From NCBI RefSeq assembly GCF_016907365.1, contig NZ_JAFBBV010000001.1, positions 2,852,001 to 2,916,000 of the forward strand: 64,000 nucleotides of DNA, given 5' to 3'. A program made the position numbers and the translations under genes. Source of the stretch: Oerskovia paurometabola. Lineage in GTDB: Bacteria; Actinomycetota; Actinomycetes; Actinomycetales; Cellulomonadaceae. The notes below the pieces were generated by a model. That model did no database searches and was not told the DNA's origin. It saw nothing but the letters and a program-made list of their open reading frames with translations. Below are positions 53,492-61,780 of the stretch, one piece after another (the first letter of the stretch is position 1; each line of letters starts with the position of its first letter).

Positions 53492-54108
53492 GATGCTGAT
53501 CCTCTGTACAGGCCGTGCTTCGCGATGTACTGGACGACTCCGTCCGGCACCAGGTACCAGACCGGTTGGCCGGCCTCCGCTCGTTGACGGCATTCGGTCG
53601 ACGAGATGGCGAGCGCCGGGATCTCCAACGTGGAGACGACCCCGGGCGGCAGGCTGTCGACACTGAGCCGGTGTCCCGGACGGGAGACCGCCACGAAGTG
53701 TGCCATCTTCCAGAGGTCGTCGGCATCCTTCCAGGTCAGCATCTGCTCGATCGCGTCGGCGCCGGAGATGAAGTAGAGGTCCGCCTCGGGGCGCAGCTCA
53801 CGCAGGTCGCGCAACGTGTCGACGGTGTAGGTGAGCCCCGGACGGTCGACGTCGACCCGGCTCACGGTGAATCGCGGGTTGGAGGCGGTCGCGATCACCG
53901 TCATGAGATAGCGGTGCTCCGGCGCGCTGACCTTCTGGTGCTGCTTGAAGCTGGGCTTCCCGGTGGGGACGAAGATGACCTCGTCGAGGTCGAAGCGGGC
54001 CGCGGCCTCGCTCGCCGCGACGAGGTGGCCGTGGTGGATGGGGTCGAACGTGCCACCCATCACCCCCAGCCGGGGCCTCCTGCTCGCCGTCATCTCCGAA
54101 GGATCCAC
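53488..54108 (-). CDS. nadD: Nicotinate-nucleotide adenylyltransferase
   Basis: This 206-aa protein has the nucleotidyltransferase motif [18 protein letters not shown] and the C-terminal [28 protein letters not shown]. It adenylates nicotinate mononucleotide in NAD synthesis. The start is GTG 54108; ATG 54093 is possible but has a GGAG directly abutting it. It is the first gene of the nadD-membrane protein-rsfS-phosphatase cluster. Confidence 0.93.
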   Translation of the reverse strand: MDPSEMTASRRPRLGVMGGTFDPIHHGHLVAASEAAARFDLDEVIFVPTGKPSFKQHQKVSAPEHRYLMTVIATASNPRFTVSRVDVDRPGLTYTVDTLRDLRELRPEADLYFISGADAIEQMLTWKDADDLWKMAHFVAVSRPGHRLSVDSLPPGVVSTLEIPALAISSTECRQRAEAGQPVWYLVPDGVVQYIAKHGLYRGSAS

Positions 54109-54119
54109 CAGCGCCCGGG

Positions 54120-54275
54120 TCAGTGGCGGGTACCGACGCTACGGAAGGCGTAGGTCACGAGGAGCAGGCCGACGAGCACCCCGAAGGCGACGATGCCGAA
54201 CCCGACGGGCGGGATCGGGAGGTGGGTGACGGCTTCGGTGTTCTCCTGGGCAACCTGTGCGGCAGCAGCGAGCAC
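54120..54275 (-). CDS. Small membrane protein (51 aa) upstream of nadD
   Basis: GTG 54275, preceded by AGGAGG at good spacing, opens a 51-aa protein. A short N-terminal part ends [11 protein letters not shown], one membrane helix follows ([17 protein letters not shown]), and the tail is FRSVGTRH. This small protein with a FRSVGxRH-type end is, as I recall, common at this place in actinobacteria. It lies between proA and nadD, ending 11 nt before nadD, so it is probably cotranscribed. Function unknown. Confidence 0.8.
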   Translation of the reverse strand: MLAAAAQVAQENTEAVTHLPIPPVGFGIVAFGVLVGLLLVTYAFRSVGTRH

Positions 54276-54384
54276 GATGTCCTCCTAGTGGTTCTGAGCG
54301 TGGTGCGGGTCAGCGGGTGATCTGCGCGGGCGCCGATCGCCGTCCAGTCTCTCACGGTCGTGCTGGACGTCGAGCAGCATGTGA

Positions 54385-55740
54385 TCAGGGACGCACGTGG
54401 CCGTCGCCGTGCACGACCCACTTGGTCGTCGTGAGCTCGGCGAGCCCCATGGGGCCGCGCGCGTGGAGCTTCTGGGTCGAGATGCCGATCTCCGCACCGA
54501 GCCCGAACTGCGCCCCGTCGGTGAAGCGGGTGGAGGCGTTGACCATGATGGCCGCGGAGTCCAGCTCGGCCACGAACCGCTCCGAGGAGGCCAGGTCCCG
54601 GGTCACGATCGCCTCGGTGTGCCCCGAGGTCCAGGTGCGGATGTGCTCGATCGCCGCGTCGAGGTCCGGCACGACCCGCACCGCGATCTCCGGGGCGAGG
54701 TACTCGCGCGCCCAGTCGTCGTCGGTCGCGGCGAGGATCTCGACGCCGGCCGGGGCGAGCTCGGCCGTCCGGGGGTCACCGTGCAGCACGACGCCGGCGC
54801 CGTCGAGCGCCGCGAGCGCCGCGGGCAGGAACTGCGGCGCGGCGTCGGCGTGGACGAGCAGCGTCTCGGCCGCGTTGCAGACCCCGACGCGCTGCGTCTT
54901 GGAGTTCAGCAGGATCTCCAGGGCGCTGGACTGGTCGGCCGACGCGTCGACGTACACGTGGCAGTTGCCCACGCCGGTCTCGATCACGGGCACCGTGGAC
55001 TCGCGGACGACGGTCTGGATGAGGTCCGCTCCCCCGCGCGGGACGAGCACGTCGACGAGGCCGCGCGCGTGCATGAGCGCGACCGCGCCGGGACGACCAT
55101 GACGGTCGATCGACTGGACGAGGTCCGCGGGCAGCCCCTGGGCCACCAGGGCCCGGCCGAGGACCTCGACGACGACCTCGTTCGAGCGCGCGGCGGCCGA
55201 GCCTCCGCGCAGGATCACGGCGTTGCCGCTCTTGAGCGCGAGCCCCGCAGCGTCCACGGTCACGTTGGGTCGCGCCTCGTAGATCATGCCGACGACCCCC
55301 ATGGGCACGCGCACCTGGCGCAGCCGAAGGCCGTTGGGCAGCGTCGAGCCGCGGACGACCTCTCCGACCGGGTCCGGCAGCGTCGCGAGCTCGCGCAGCG
55401 CGTCGGCGATCGCGACGATCCGCTCAGGGGTCAGCGCGAGACGGTCGAGGAGCCCGGCGGACGTGCCGTTCGCCCGCCCTCGCTCGAGGTCCTGCGCGTT
55501 GGCCGCGACGATCTCCGCGGTGGCCGCGACCAGGGCGTCGGCCAGCGCGTGCAGCGCGGCGTCCTTGGTGGCTCGCGTCGCGGTCGCGAGCGTGCGCGAG
55601 GCCACCTTGGCGCGGCGGGCCGTGTCCTCGACGTCGCGGGCGACGGACGGCGCGGAGGCCGTGGGGTCGTTCGCCTGCGGGCCGCCCGTGACGGCGGTCG
55701 CGGGCTGGTCGAGGTCGGAGGCGGGGCTGAGCGCGGTCAT
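54385..55740 (-). CDS. proA: Gamma-glutamyl phosphate reductase
   Basis: This 451-aa aldehyde-dehydrogenase-fold enzyme reduces gamma-glutamyl phosphate to the semialdehyde in proline synthesis. Typical segments are [51 protein letters not shown] and the catalytic Cys in [14 protein letters not shown]. About 35 Ala/Pro-rich residues precede the usual N-terminus. proB lies 6 kb upstream on the same strand, separated by a four-gene ABC importer operon. Confidence 0.95.
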   Translation of the reverse strand: MTALSPASDLDQPATAVTGGPQANDPTASAPSVARDVEDTARRAKVASRTLATATRATKDAALHALADALVAATAEIVAANAQDLERGRANGTSAGLLDRLALTPERIVAIADALRELATLPDPVGEVVRGSTLPNGLRLRQVRVPMGVVGMIYEARPNVTVDAAGLALKSGNAVILRGGSAAARSNEVVVEVLGRALVAQGLPADLVQSIDRHGRPGAVALMHARGLVDVLVPRGGADLIQTVVRESTVPVIETGVGNCHVYVDASADQSSALEILLNSKTQRVGVCNAAETLLVHADAAPQFLPAALAALDGAGVVLHGDPRTAELAPAGVEILAATDDDWAREYLAPEIAVRVVPDLDAAIEHIRTWTSGHTEAIVTRDLASSERFVAELDSAAIMVNASTRFTDGAQFGLGAEIGISTQKLHARGPMGLAELTTTKWVVHGDGHVRP

Positions 55741-55879
55741 GCGACGAGCCTACGACGCACGCGCCGTGCCTGTCTGCGGCGTCCGAGACGTGAAGCGGCC
55801 CGACGCCGTCGCGCGCCCCCGTCGTAGAGGACCGGCCGTGCGGTGGCCTGGTCAGGGCCGCCCCGTGGTTCCTGGGCCC

Positions 55880-57568
55880 TCACTCGACGTCCGCGAGCGC
55901 CCGGCGCCCCGGGATGGCCGCGACCAGCTCGCGCGTGTACTCCTCGTGCGGGTCGAGGAGGATCCGGTCGGCGGTCCCCGTCTCGACGAGGTGCCCTCGG
56001 TGCATCACGCCCACGTGGTCGGCGACCTGCCGGACCACCGCGAGGTCGTGCGAGATGAAGAGGTACGCCAGCCCGTGCTCGGTCTGGAGCGCGCTCAGCA
56101 GGTCCAGGATCTGGGCCTGGACCGAGACGTCGAGCGCCGAGACCGGCTCGTCGAGGACCACCAGGTCGGGGCGCAGGGCCAGGGCGCGCGCGATCGCGAC
56201 CCGCTGACGCTGCCCGCCCGACAGCTCCCGAGGCCCCCGCCCCAGCGAGGTCGCCGGGAGCGCGACCTGGTCGACGAGCTCGCGCACCCGGGCCCGGCGC
56301 TCGCGGGGGTCCCCCACCTTGTACGCGCGCAGCGGCTCCTCGACGATCTGCTCGACCGTGAAGCGCGGGTCGAGGGACGCGTACGGACTCTGGTACACGA
56401 CCTGGAACCGTCGACGGAGCCTGCGCAGCTCCTCGCCGCGGGCCGCCGTGAGATCCGTCCCGTCGAGCACCAGCGAACCGGCCGTCGGCTGCTCGAGGCG
56501 CAGCACCAGGCGCGCGGTCGTGCTCTTGCCCGAGCCCGACTCGCCCACGAGCGCGAACGTCTGCCCGGCGTGCAGGTCGAAGCTCACGTCGTCGACCGCG
56601 ACCAGGGAGCGCGACGCGGCCCCGCGCGGCAGCGGGAACTCCTTGCGCAGCCCCCTCGCCTCGAGGAGCGGGGCGGACGGCGCGGCCCGGGCGTCGTCGT
56701 CGGGCCTGGCGGCCGGCCGTGCCGTGGCCCGCACCGCGGCCCCCGAGCCCAGGCGGGTGCTCGCGAGGCTCGGCGCGGCCGCGATGAGCTCGCGCGTGTA
56801 CGGATGCTTCGGGTCCGCCAGGACGCTGCGTGCAGGCCCCTCCTCCACGACCCGGCCGTGCCGCAGGACCACGATGCGATCGGCACGGTCTGCGGCCACC
56901 CCCAGGTCGTGCGTGATGAGGAGCACCGCCGTGCCGAGCGTCGAGCGCAGCAGCTCGATGTGGTCGAGGATGCGGCGCTGGACCGTCACGTCGAGCGCGC
57001 TCGTCGGCTCGTCGGCGATCACGAGGTCGGGCCCGGCGGCGATCGCGATCGCGATGAGGACGCGCTGGCGCATGCCGCCCGAGAGCTGCGACGGGTACTG
57101 CCGGGCGCGAGCGGCCGGGTCGTCGAGGCCCGCCTTCTCCAGGAGGTCGACCGCGCGCCTGCGCGCCTCGCGACGACGTGCGAGCCCGTGGATCACGAGG
57201 ACCTCGGCGACCTGGTCGCCCACGCGCTGGACCGGGTTGAGCGAGACGGTCGGGTCCTGCGGCACCAGGCCGATCCTGCGCCCGCGGACCTCGCGCCACT
57301 CGCCCTCGCTCAGCCCGGTCAGGTCCTGCCCGCCGAACCGGATCGTGCCCGACGTACGGCGGCCCCCGCGCGGCAGCAGGTTGATGACCGCGTGGGCCGT
57401 GGTGCTCTTGCCGGACCCCGACTCCCCCACCAGCGCCACGACCTCGCCCGCATGGACCTGGAGCGAGACCCCGTCGACGGCGGGCGCGTCACCTCCCGTC
57501 GTCGTGCGGTAGCCGACGTGGAGATCCCGGACGTCCAGCAGGACGTCGTCGGGCACGGGGACGCTCAT
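55880..57568 (-). CDS. ABC transporter dual ATP-binding protein (DppD-DppF fusion)
   Basis: This 562-aa protein carries two complete ATPase domains. The first (about 8-255) has Walker A GESGSGKST and signature LSGGMRQR. The second (about 305-550) has Walker A GESGSGKST and signature LSGGQRQR. Both have DEPxSALD Walker B and H-loops. A Pro/Ala linker joins them. It energises the importer whose permeases and binding protein are encoded upstream. The ATG overlaps the preceding permease stop (ATGA). It is the last gene of a SAM-riboswitch-headed operon. Confidence 0.9.
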   Translation of the reverse strand: MSVPVPDDVLLDVRDLHVGYRTTTGGDAPAVDGVSLQVHAGEVVALVGESGSGKSTTAHAVINLLPRGGRRTSGTIRFGGQDLTGLSEGEWREVRGRRIGLVPQDPTVSLNPVQRVGDQVAEVLVIHGLARRREARRRAVDLLEKAGLDDPAARARQYPSQLSGGMRQRVLIAIAIAAGPDLVIADEPTSALDVTVQRRILDHIELLRSTLGTAVLLITHDLGVAADRADRIVVLRHGRVVEEGPARSVLADPKHPYTRELIAAAPSLASTRLGSGAAVRATARPAARPDDDARAAPSAPLLEARGLRKEFPLPRGAASRSLVAVDDVSFDLHAGQTFALVGESGSGKSTTARLVLRLEQPTAGSLVLDGTDLTAARGEELRRLRRRFQVVYQSPYASLDPRFTVEQIVEEPLRAYKVGDPRERRARVRELVDQVALPATSLGRGPRELSGGQRQRVAIARALALRPDLVVLDEPVSALDVSVQAQILDLLSALQTEHGLAYLFISHDLAVVRQVADHVGVMHRGHLVETGTADRILLDPHEEYTRELVAAIPGRRALADVE

Positions 57569-58560
57569 CGGTCCTCTCCGTCCTTCTCGAGCGAGCGGGA
57601 GACGCGGTTGGCCGACAGCACGACCGCGACGATCACGAGCCCCGGCAGCGTCGTGAGCCACCACGCGGCGGCGAGGTAGTCGCGCCCGCCGGACACCAGC
57701 GCACCCCATTCCGGGGTCGGGGGCGCGGCCCCGTAGCCCAGGAAGCTCAGGGCCGAGATCGCGAGGACGGACGACCCCAGCTCGAGCGCGGTCAGCGCCA
57801 CCACGGGGCCCGCCGAGTTGGGCAGGACGTGACGTCGCAGCACCGTGTACCAGCGCACGCCCGACGCACGGGCGGCCTCGACGTACGTCGTCGACGACGT
57901 CCGCAGAGCCTCCGCACGCATGACGCGCGCGAACGCCGCGATCGTCGTGATGCCGACCGCGATCGCCACCTTGACCGTGCCGAACCCCAGCACCGTGATG
58001 ATCGCGAGCGAGAGCAGCAGGCTCGGCACCGCGAGCAGCACGTCGACCACCCTCCCCACGACGTCGTCGACCCACCCCCGCAAGAAGCCCGCGAGCAGGC
58101 CCAGCAACGAGCCGACCGACAGCCCCAGCGCGACCGCGATCACGGTCGCGCTCAGCGAGAGCCACGAGCCGTGCACGACCCGGGCGTACACGTCGCGCCC
58201 CAGGTGGTCGGTGCCGAACAGGTGCTCGCCGCTCGGCGCCTGCAGGCGGTCCGCCGGGACCCCCGTGATCGGGTCCTGGGACGCGAAGACGCCCGGTGCG
58301 AGCGCCCACGCGACCACGAGCAGCAGGAACAGCACCGCGAGCAGCAGGCCGGGGCGGCGCAGCACCGCGATCCCTGCCCGGCCGAGCGCGCGCAGCGACG
58401 ACCACGCTCCCCTGACGCGGCGGTCCGTGGCGTCGAGCGGGGCCGGGTCGGTGAAGGACGGCCGCGCGTCGGACCCGTCGAGCGGGGCCGGCCCGTCCGG
58501 CGCGGGAGCGTCCGGGGACAAGGTCTCCGGGACGGTGTAGGTGTCGAGTCGTGCGGTCAT
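57565..58560 (-). CDS. ABC transporter permease, DppC type
   Basis: This 331-aa membrane protein has an N-terminal Pro/Asp-rich cytoplasmic lead of about 60 residues and six membrane segments. The DppC signature HLFGTDHLGRDVYARVVHG is present, with the ATPase-docking loop TTYVEAARASGVRWYTVLRRHVLPN. It pairs with the DppB-type permease encoded immediately upstream (19 nt gap). It overlaps the ATPase gene by ATGA. Confidence 0.9.
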   Translation of the reverse strand: MTARLDTYTVPETLSPDAPAPDGPAPLDGSDARPSFTDPAPLDATDRRVRGAWSSLRALGRAGIAVLRRPGLLLAVLFLLLVVAWALAPGVFASQDPITGVPADRLQAPSGEHLFGTDHLGRDVYARVVHGSWLSLSATVIAVALGLSVGSLLGLLAGFLRGWVDDVVGRVVDVLLAVPSLLLSLAIITVLGFGTVKVAIAVGITTIAAFARVMRAEALRTSSTTYVEAARASGVRWYTVLRRHVLPNSAGPVVALTALELGSSVLAISALSFLGYGAAPPTPEWGALVSGGRDYLAAAWWLTTLPGLVIVAVVLSANRVSRSLEKDGEDR

Positions 58561-58579
58561 GATGTCCTCCTCCGTGCCC

Positions 58580-59530
58580 TCACGCCGCGGCGGAGGGCTG
58601 GCGGGTCGTGATCCGGGGGTCGAGCACGGGGTAGAGCAGGTCCACCAGCAGGGTCACGACGACGAAGACCAGGGCCGAGAAGACCACGATGGCCTGGACC
58701 ACGGGCACGTCCTGCTGGTTGACCGCGGTCACCGTCAGGCGACCGACCCCGGCCCGGGAGAAGACCGTCTCGGTCACGACCGCACCGGCCAGGAGTCCCC
58801 CGACCGTCACGCCGAGCACCGTGAGCGCCGGGATGGACGCGTTGCGCAGGGCGTGACCGAAGTGCACGCGCGCACGCCCCGCGCCCTTGGCCCGAGCGGT
58901 CTCGACGTAGGGCTCAGCCAGGGTCTGGCGCAGGCTGCGCGAGAGGACCTGCGCGAACGCGGCGCTCGCGGGGATCGCGAGCGTGCACGCCGGCAGGACG
59001 AGGCTCTCGAACCCCTCGTTGCCCATGGCGGGGAACAGCCGCAGCTCGAACGAGAACCACTGGAGCAGGAGCAGCCCCACCCAGAACGTCGGCAACGAGA
59101 TGCCCAGGGCCGGCAGCGACGCGAGCGCGTGCCGGAGCCAGCGGGCGCGCGGGAAGGTGCTCGCGAGCGCGAGCGCGGCTCCGCCGACGAGCGCGAGCCC
59201 GAGGGCCAGGGCCGTGAGCTGGAGCGTGGGCGGCAGCGCCTCGGCCAGGAGCTTGGTGGCGGGCGCCCCCGAGGAGAACGAGCGCCCGAAGTCCAGGTGC
59301 AGCGCTCCCCACAGGCCGTGCGCGTACTGGACCAGGACGGGGCGGTCGAGCCCTTGCTCGGCACGCAGGCGCGCGACGAGCTCGGGGTCCGAGAGGTCGC
59401 CGTCGGCTCCGGCCGCCTTGATCGAGGCCGCGTCGCTCGGCAGGACGTAGAGCAGGAAGAAGGAGATCGTGAAGGCCGCCCAGAGGACGAAGCCTCCCTG
59501 CCCCAGGCGGCGGGCGATGTACCGGCCCAT
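58580..59530 (-). CDS. ABC transporter permease, DppB type
   Basis: This 316-aa permease starts RYIARRLGQGGFVLWAAFTISFFLLYVLPSD, typical of DppB-type proteins, with six membrane segments and the docking loop EPYVETARAKGAGRARVHFGHALRN. ATG 59530 is chosen because the family N-terminus begins there. It lies 124 nt after the binding protein gene, with a hairpin in between. Confidence 0.9.
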   Translation of the reverse strand: MGRYIARRLGQGGFVLWAAFTISFFLLYVLPSDAASIKAAGADGDLSDPELVARLRAEQGLDRPVLVQYAHGLWGALHLDFGRSFSSGAPATKLLAEALPPTLQLTALALGLALVGGAALALASTFPRARWLRHALASLPALGISLPTFWVGLLLLQWFSFELRLFPAMGNEGFESLVLPACTLAIPASAAFAQVLSRSLRQTLAEPYVETARAKGAGRARVHFGHALRNASIPALTVLGVTVGGLLAGAVVTETVFSRAGVGRLTVTAVNQQDVPVVQAIVVFSALVFVVVTLLVDLLYPVLDPRITTRQPSAAA

Positions 59531-59616
59531 GGTCGGCTCCTCTCGGGTGGTGACGTGCGGATGGTGACGCGGGTCGTGACGCGCAGGTGGTCGGATCGGT
59601 GGCGGGAGCGCCGGCC

Positions 59617-59645
59617 CGGCGGGACGCTCGCGACGCGTCCCGCCG
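59617..59645 (-). terminator. Intercistronic hairpin after the binding protein gene
   Basis: CGGCGGGACG (59617-59626) pairs with CGTCCCGCCG (59636-59645). It overlaps the space just after the binding protein stop and probably lowers expression of the downstream permease genes relative to the binding protein. Confidence 0.6.
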
Positions 59646-59654
59646 AGCCGCTGC

Positions 59655-61307
59655 TCAGTCCTGCTGGACCCAGGCGCCGTAGAAGTCGAGGCGGGTCGAC
59701 GCCTCGAAGCCCAGGCCCTGGACCGTGTCGGCCGCCGCGATCGTCGTCGAGAGCTCGTAGACCGGGATCGCATGCCCCTGCTGGACCAGGAGACGCGCAG
59801 CCTGGGTCACGAGCTCCTGCCGCTCGGCCGGGTCCGTCGACGCGGCCGAGCGGTCGAGCAGGTCGTCGACCTCCTCGGGTGCCCGCTTGTTGATGTTGCG
59901 CGCGTTGGCCGAGAAGATCGTGCGCAGCACGTCGGGGTCCGAGCGCGTCAGGTTGTAGTAGTCGAAGTCGAAGTCCCCGGACTTCTTGAGCTCGGTGGAC
60001 TCGGCGACCGTGACCTGCTTGAGCTGGAGGTCCACGCCGATCTTCGCGAGCTGCTGCTGGACGAGCTCGAGCGGCTCGGCCACCTGCCAGAACGTGACCG
60101 TGGTGGACAGCCGCTGACCGTCCTTGACCCGCACACCGTCGGCGCCCTCGACCCAGCCGGCGTCGTCGAGGAGCGCCTCCGCACCGTCCGGGTCGTACGC
60201 GAGGTCGTCCGAGACGTCGGCCCACAGCGGGGTCGAGTGCGACAGCACGCTCGTCGCAGGCTCGTCCTGCGGGGTCAGCAGGGTCGCGGCGATCTCCTCG
60301 CGGTCGATGCCCTTGCTGATCGCCTGCCGCACCGCCGGGTCGGCGGCGAGCGGTCGCGACTCGTTGGGGAAGAGGTTGAAGACGACGCCCGGGTTCGCCC
60401 GGTACGCGAGCCAGAAGCCGTTGCCGTCGAACTGCGGCAGGTCGACCGTGCTGATGGCCGCGGTCGCGTCGATCTGGCCCGAGAGCAGGCTGCCGGTACG
60501 CACGCTGGCCTCGGGCACGAACTTCACGGTCACGGTGTCGAGGTACGCCTCCCCGGTGTGGTCGTCGGCCCCGGAGGCCCAGTCGTAGCCGGCGACCTTC
60601 TCGAGCACGACCTCCTGGTCGAACGTGTAGGACCTCACCGCGAACGGCCCGGAGCCCACGAACTTCCCGGCGCACCGGTCCTCGACGCTGAGCGCGGCGG
60701 AAGCGGGCGAGAGCAGTCCGAGCGAGAACGTCGAGGACGCCTGGAGGAACTGCGCGCTGGGTGCCGAGAAGTCGACCCGCACGGTGCGGGGGTCCACGAC
60801 CGTGGTTCCCTCGTACCCGACGAGGTAGGCAGAGCCGAGGGAGGCCGCCGCGCCGAGCTCGACGATCTTGTCGAAGTTCGTCTTGACCGCGGCCGCGTCG
60901 ATCGGCGTGCCGTCGGCGAACGTCGGCCCCTCACGGAGCGCGAACGTGAAGCTCGTGGCGTCCGCGTCGACCTCCCAGCTCTCCGCGAGCCACGGCAGGA
61001 TCTCTCCCGTGTCCGGGTCCTGCGCGGTGAGCGAGGCCACGGTCTGGCGGGCCGAGGCGATCGCGTCGTTGTTCCCGACCTGCTGGGGGTCGATGCAGTG
61101 CGAGTCGACCGTGACCGCGAAGGTGAGGTTGCCGCCCGGGACGGGCTCCGCCGTCGGGCCGGGGGACGCGCCGTCCGCGGTGCTGCCGCCACCGGAGCCG
61201 CACGCCCCGAGCAGGAGCGCCGTCGCGGCGAGGGAGGCCGCGACGAGCGCGCGGCGGGACGGGGCCGTGCGGCCGCCGGGCCCCGAGGGCCAGGTCGAGA
61301 GGGACAT
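59655..61307 (-). CDS. ABC transporter substrate-binding lipoprotein (family 5) under SAM riboswitch control
   Basis: This 550-aa exported protein has a signal ending in lipobox LLGAC (Cys36), a Gly/Ser-rich spacer and an SBP_bac_5 domain (LPWLAESWEVDADATSFTFALREGPTFADGTPID is characteristic). The family binds peptides, nickel chelates or other solutes. A SAM-IV-like riboswitch and a cysteine-containing leader ORF lie upstream, so the cargo is probably a sulfur compound such as a methionine- or cysteine-derived peptide or thioether. ATG 61307 has GAAGGAG upstream. Confidence 0.88.
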   Translation of the reverse strand: MSLSTWPSGPGGRTAPSRRALVAASLAATALLLGACGSGGGSTADGASPGPTAEPVPGGNLTFAVTVDSHCIDPQQVGNNDAIASARQTVASLTAQDPDTGEILPWLAESWEVDADATSFTFALREGPTFADGTPIDAAAVKTNFDKIVELGAAASLGSAYLVGYEGTTVVDPRTVRVDFSAPSAQFLQASSTFSLGLLSPASAALSVEDRCAGKFVGSGPFAVRSYTFDQEVVLEKVAGYDWASGADDHTGEAYLDTVTVKFVPEASVRTGSLLSGQIDATAAISTVDLPQFDGNGFWLAYRANPGVVFNLFPNESRPLAADPAVRQAISKGIDREEIAATLLTPQDEPATSVLSHSTPLWADVSDDLAYDPDGAEALLDDAGWVEGADGVRVKDGQRLSTTVTFWQVAEPLELVQQQLAKIGVDLQLKQVTVAESTELKKSGDFDFDYYNLTRSDPDVLRTIFSANARNINKRAPEEVDDLLDRSAASTDPAERQELVTQAARLLVQQGHAIPVYELSTTIAAADTVQGLGFEASTRLDFYGAWVQQD

Positions 61308-61500
61308 GCGAGCAGTGCTCCTTCGGTCGTGCGCGCCGTCGGTCCGGCACGGCCGGGGCGCTGAGGGGTCGCCGACGGACCGTGGGTGCGTCGGATCGAC
61401 GCCGGGCTCACGGTGAGCGGCGGTGGGGGCCGTCAGGGGACGGCGAGGGTGGGACGGGATGTCGGCCGCACGTCAGGAGCGGCGAGGGTTCAGCCGCGTG

Positions 61501-61587
61501 TCAGCGACAACAGAGCACGAGGGTCCCCGCGTCGAGGCAGCGGACACCCCTGCCGTCGAGCCCCTGTTGCGTTCCGAGTGCGCGCAT
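61501..61587 (-). CDS. Cysteine-containing leader peptide (28 aa)
   Basis: GGAGG (61596-61600 on the complement) precedes an ATG at 61587 by 8 nt. The ORF encodes MRALGTQQGLDGRGVRC... and ends LVLCCR just before TGA at 61501. It holds three Cys, the last two in tandem and both written TGT, a rare codon here. It sits between the riboswitch and the binding protein gene. Actinobacterial sulfur genes are known to use Cys-rich leader ORFs for attenuation; that role here is inference. Confidence 0.6.
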   Translation of the reverse strand: MRALGTQQGLDGRGVRCLDAGTLVLCCR

Positions 61588-61630
61588 CGCCCGTTCCTCC
61601 GTGTGCTTACCGCGCCCGACGGGTCGCGGT

Positions 61631-61711
61631 CAGGTACCACCCGGAGCACCCCGTCACGTCGAAGGGTTGCTGGCCAGCGAGCCGGGTCTTGGCGCTGGCG
61701 CTCTTCACCTG
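61631..61711 (-). promoter_or_regulatory. SAM-IV-like riboswitch
   Basis: On the minus strand, CAGGT (61711-61707) pairs with ACCTG (61635-61631) as P1. Inside are AGAGCGCCAGCG, CCAAGACCCGGCTCGCTGG, CAGCAACCCTTC and GGGGTGCTCCGGGTGG. These match in order the conserved SAM-I/SAM-IV core (GCCAGCG, AAG-CCCGGC, GCTGG, GCAACCC, GGGGTGC-CCGGGTG). High S-adenosylmethionine should switch off the downstream importer operon. Assigned by eye; a covariance search would settle the class. Confidence 0.85.
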
Positions 61712-61717
61712 CCGCAC

Positions 61718-61746
61718 AGGAAAGCCGCCCGAGGCCACCGAGTCAA
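61718..61746 (-). promoter_or_regulatory. Promoter of the riboswitch-controlled operon
   Basis: On the minus strand TTGACT (61746-61741), a 17-nt spacer and TTTCCT (61723-61718) place the transcription start about at 61711, the first base of the riboswitch P1 stem. The -35 is good; the -10 is weak. Confidence 0.5.
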
Positions 61747-61756
61747 GGGGTGAGCA

Positions 61757-61780
61757 GACCGTCCCACCCCGTGAGACGAC
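61757..61780 (-). terminator. Hairpin after proB
   Basis: On the minus strand a GGGGTG...CACCCC stem lies between the proB stop and the riboswitch promoter, a short likely terminator. Confidence 0.4.

Noticed and set aside
55880..61307. Second sialic acid transporter
   Set aside because: Although also a family 5 importer, it has no nan genes nearby and is headed by a SAM-type riboswitch, pointing to a sulfur compound instead.
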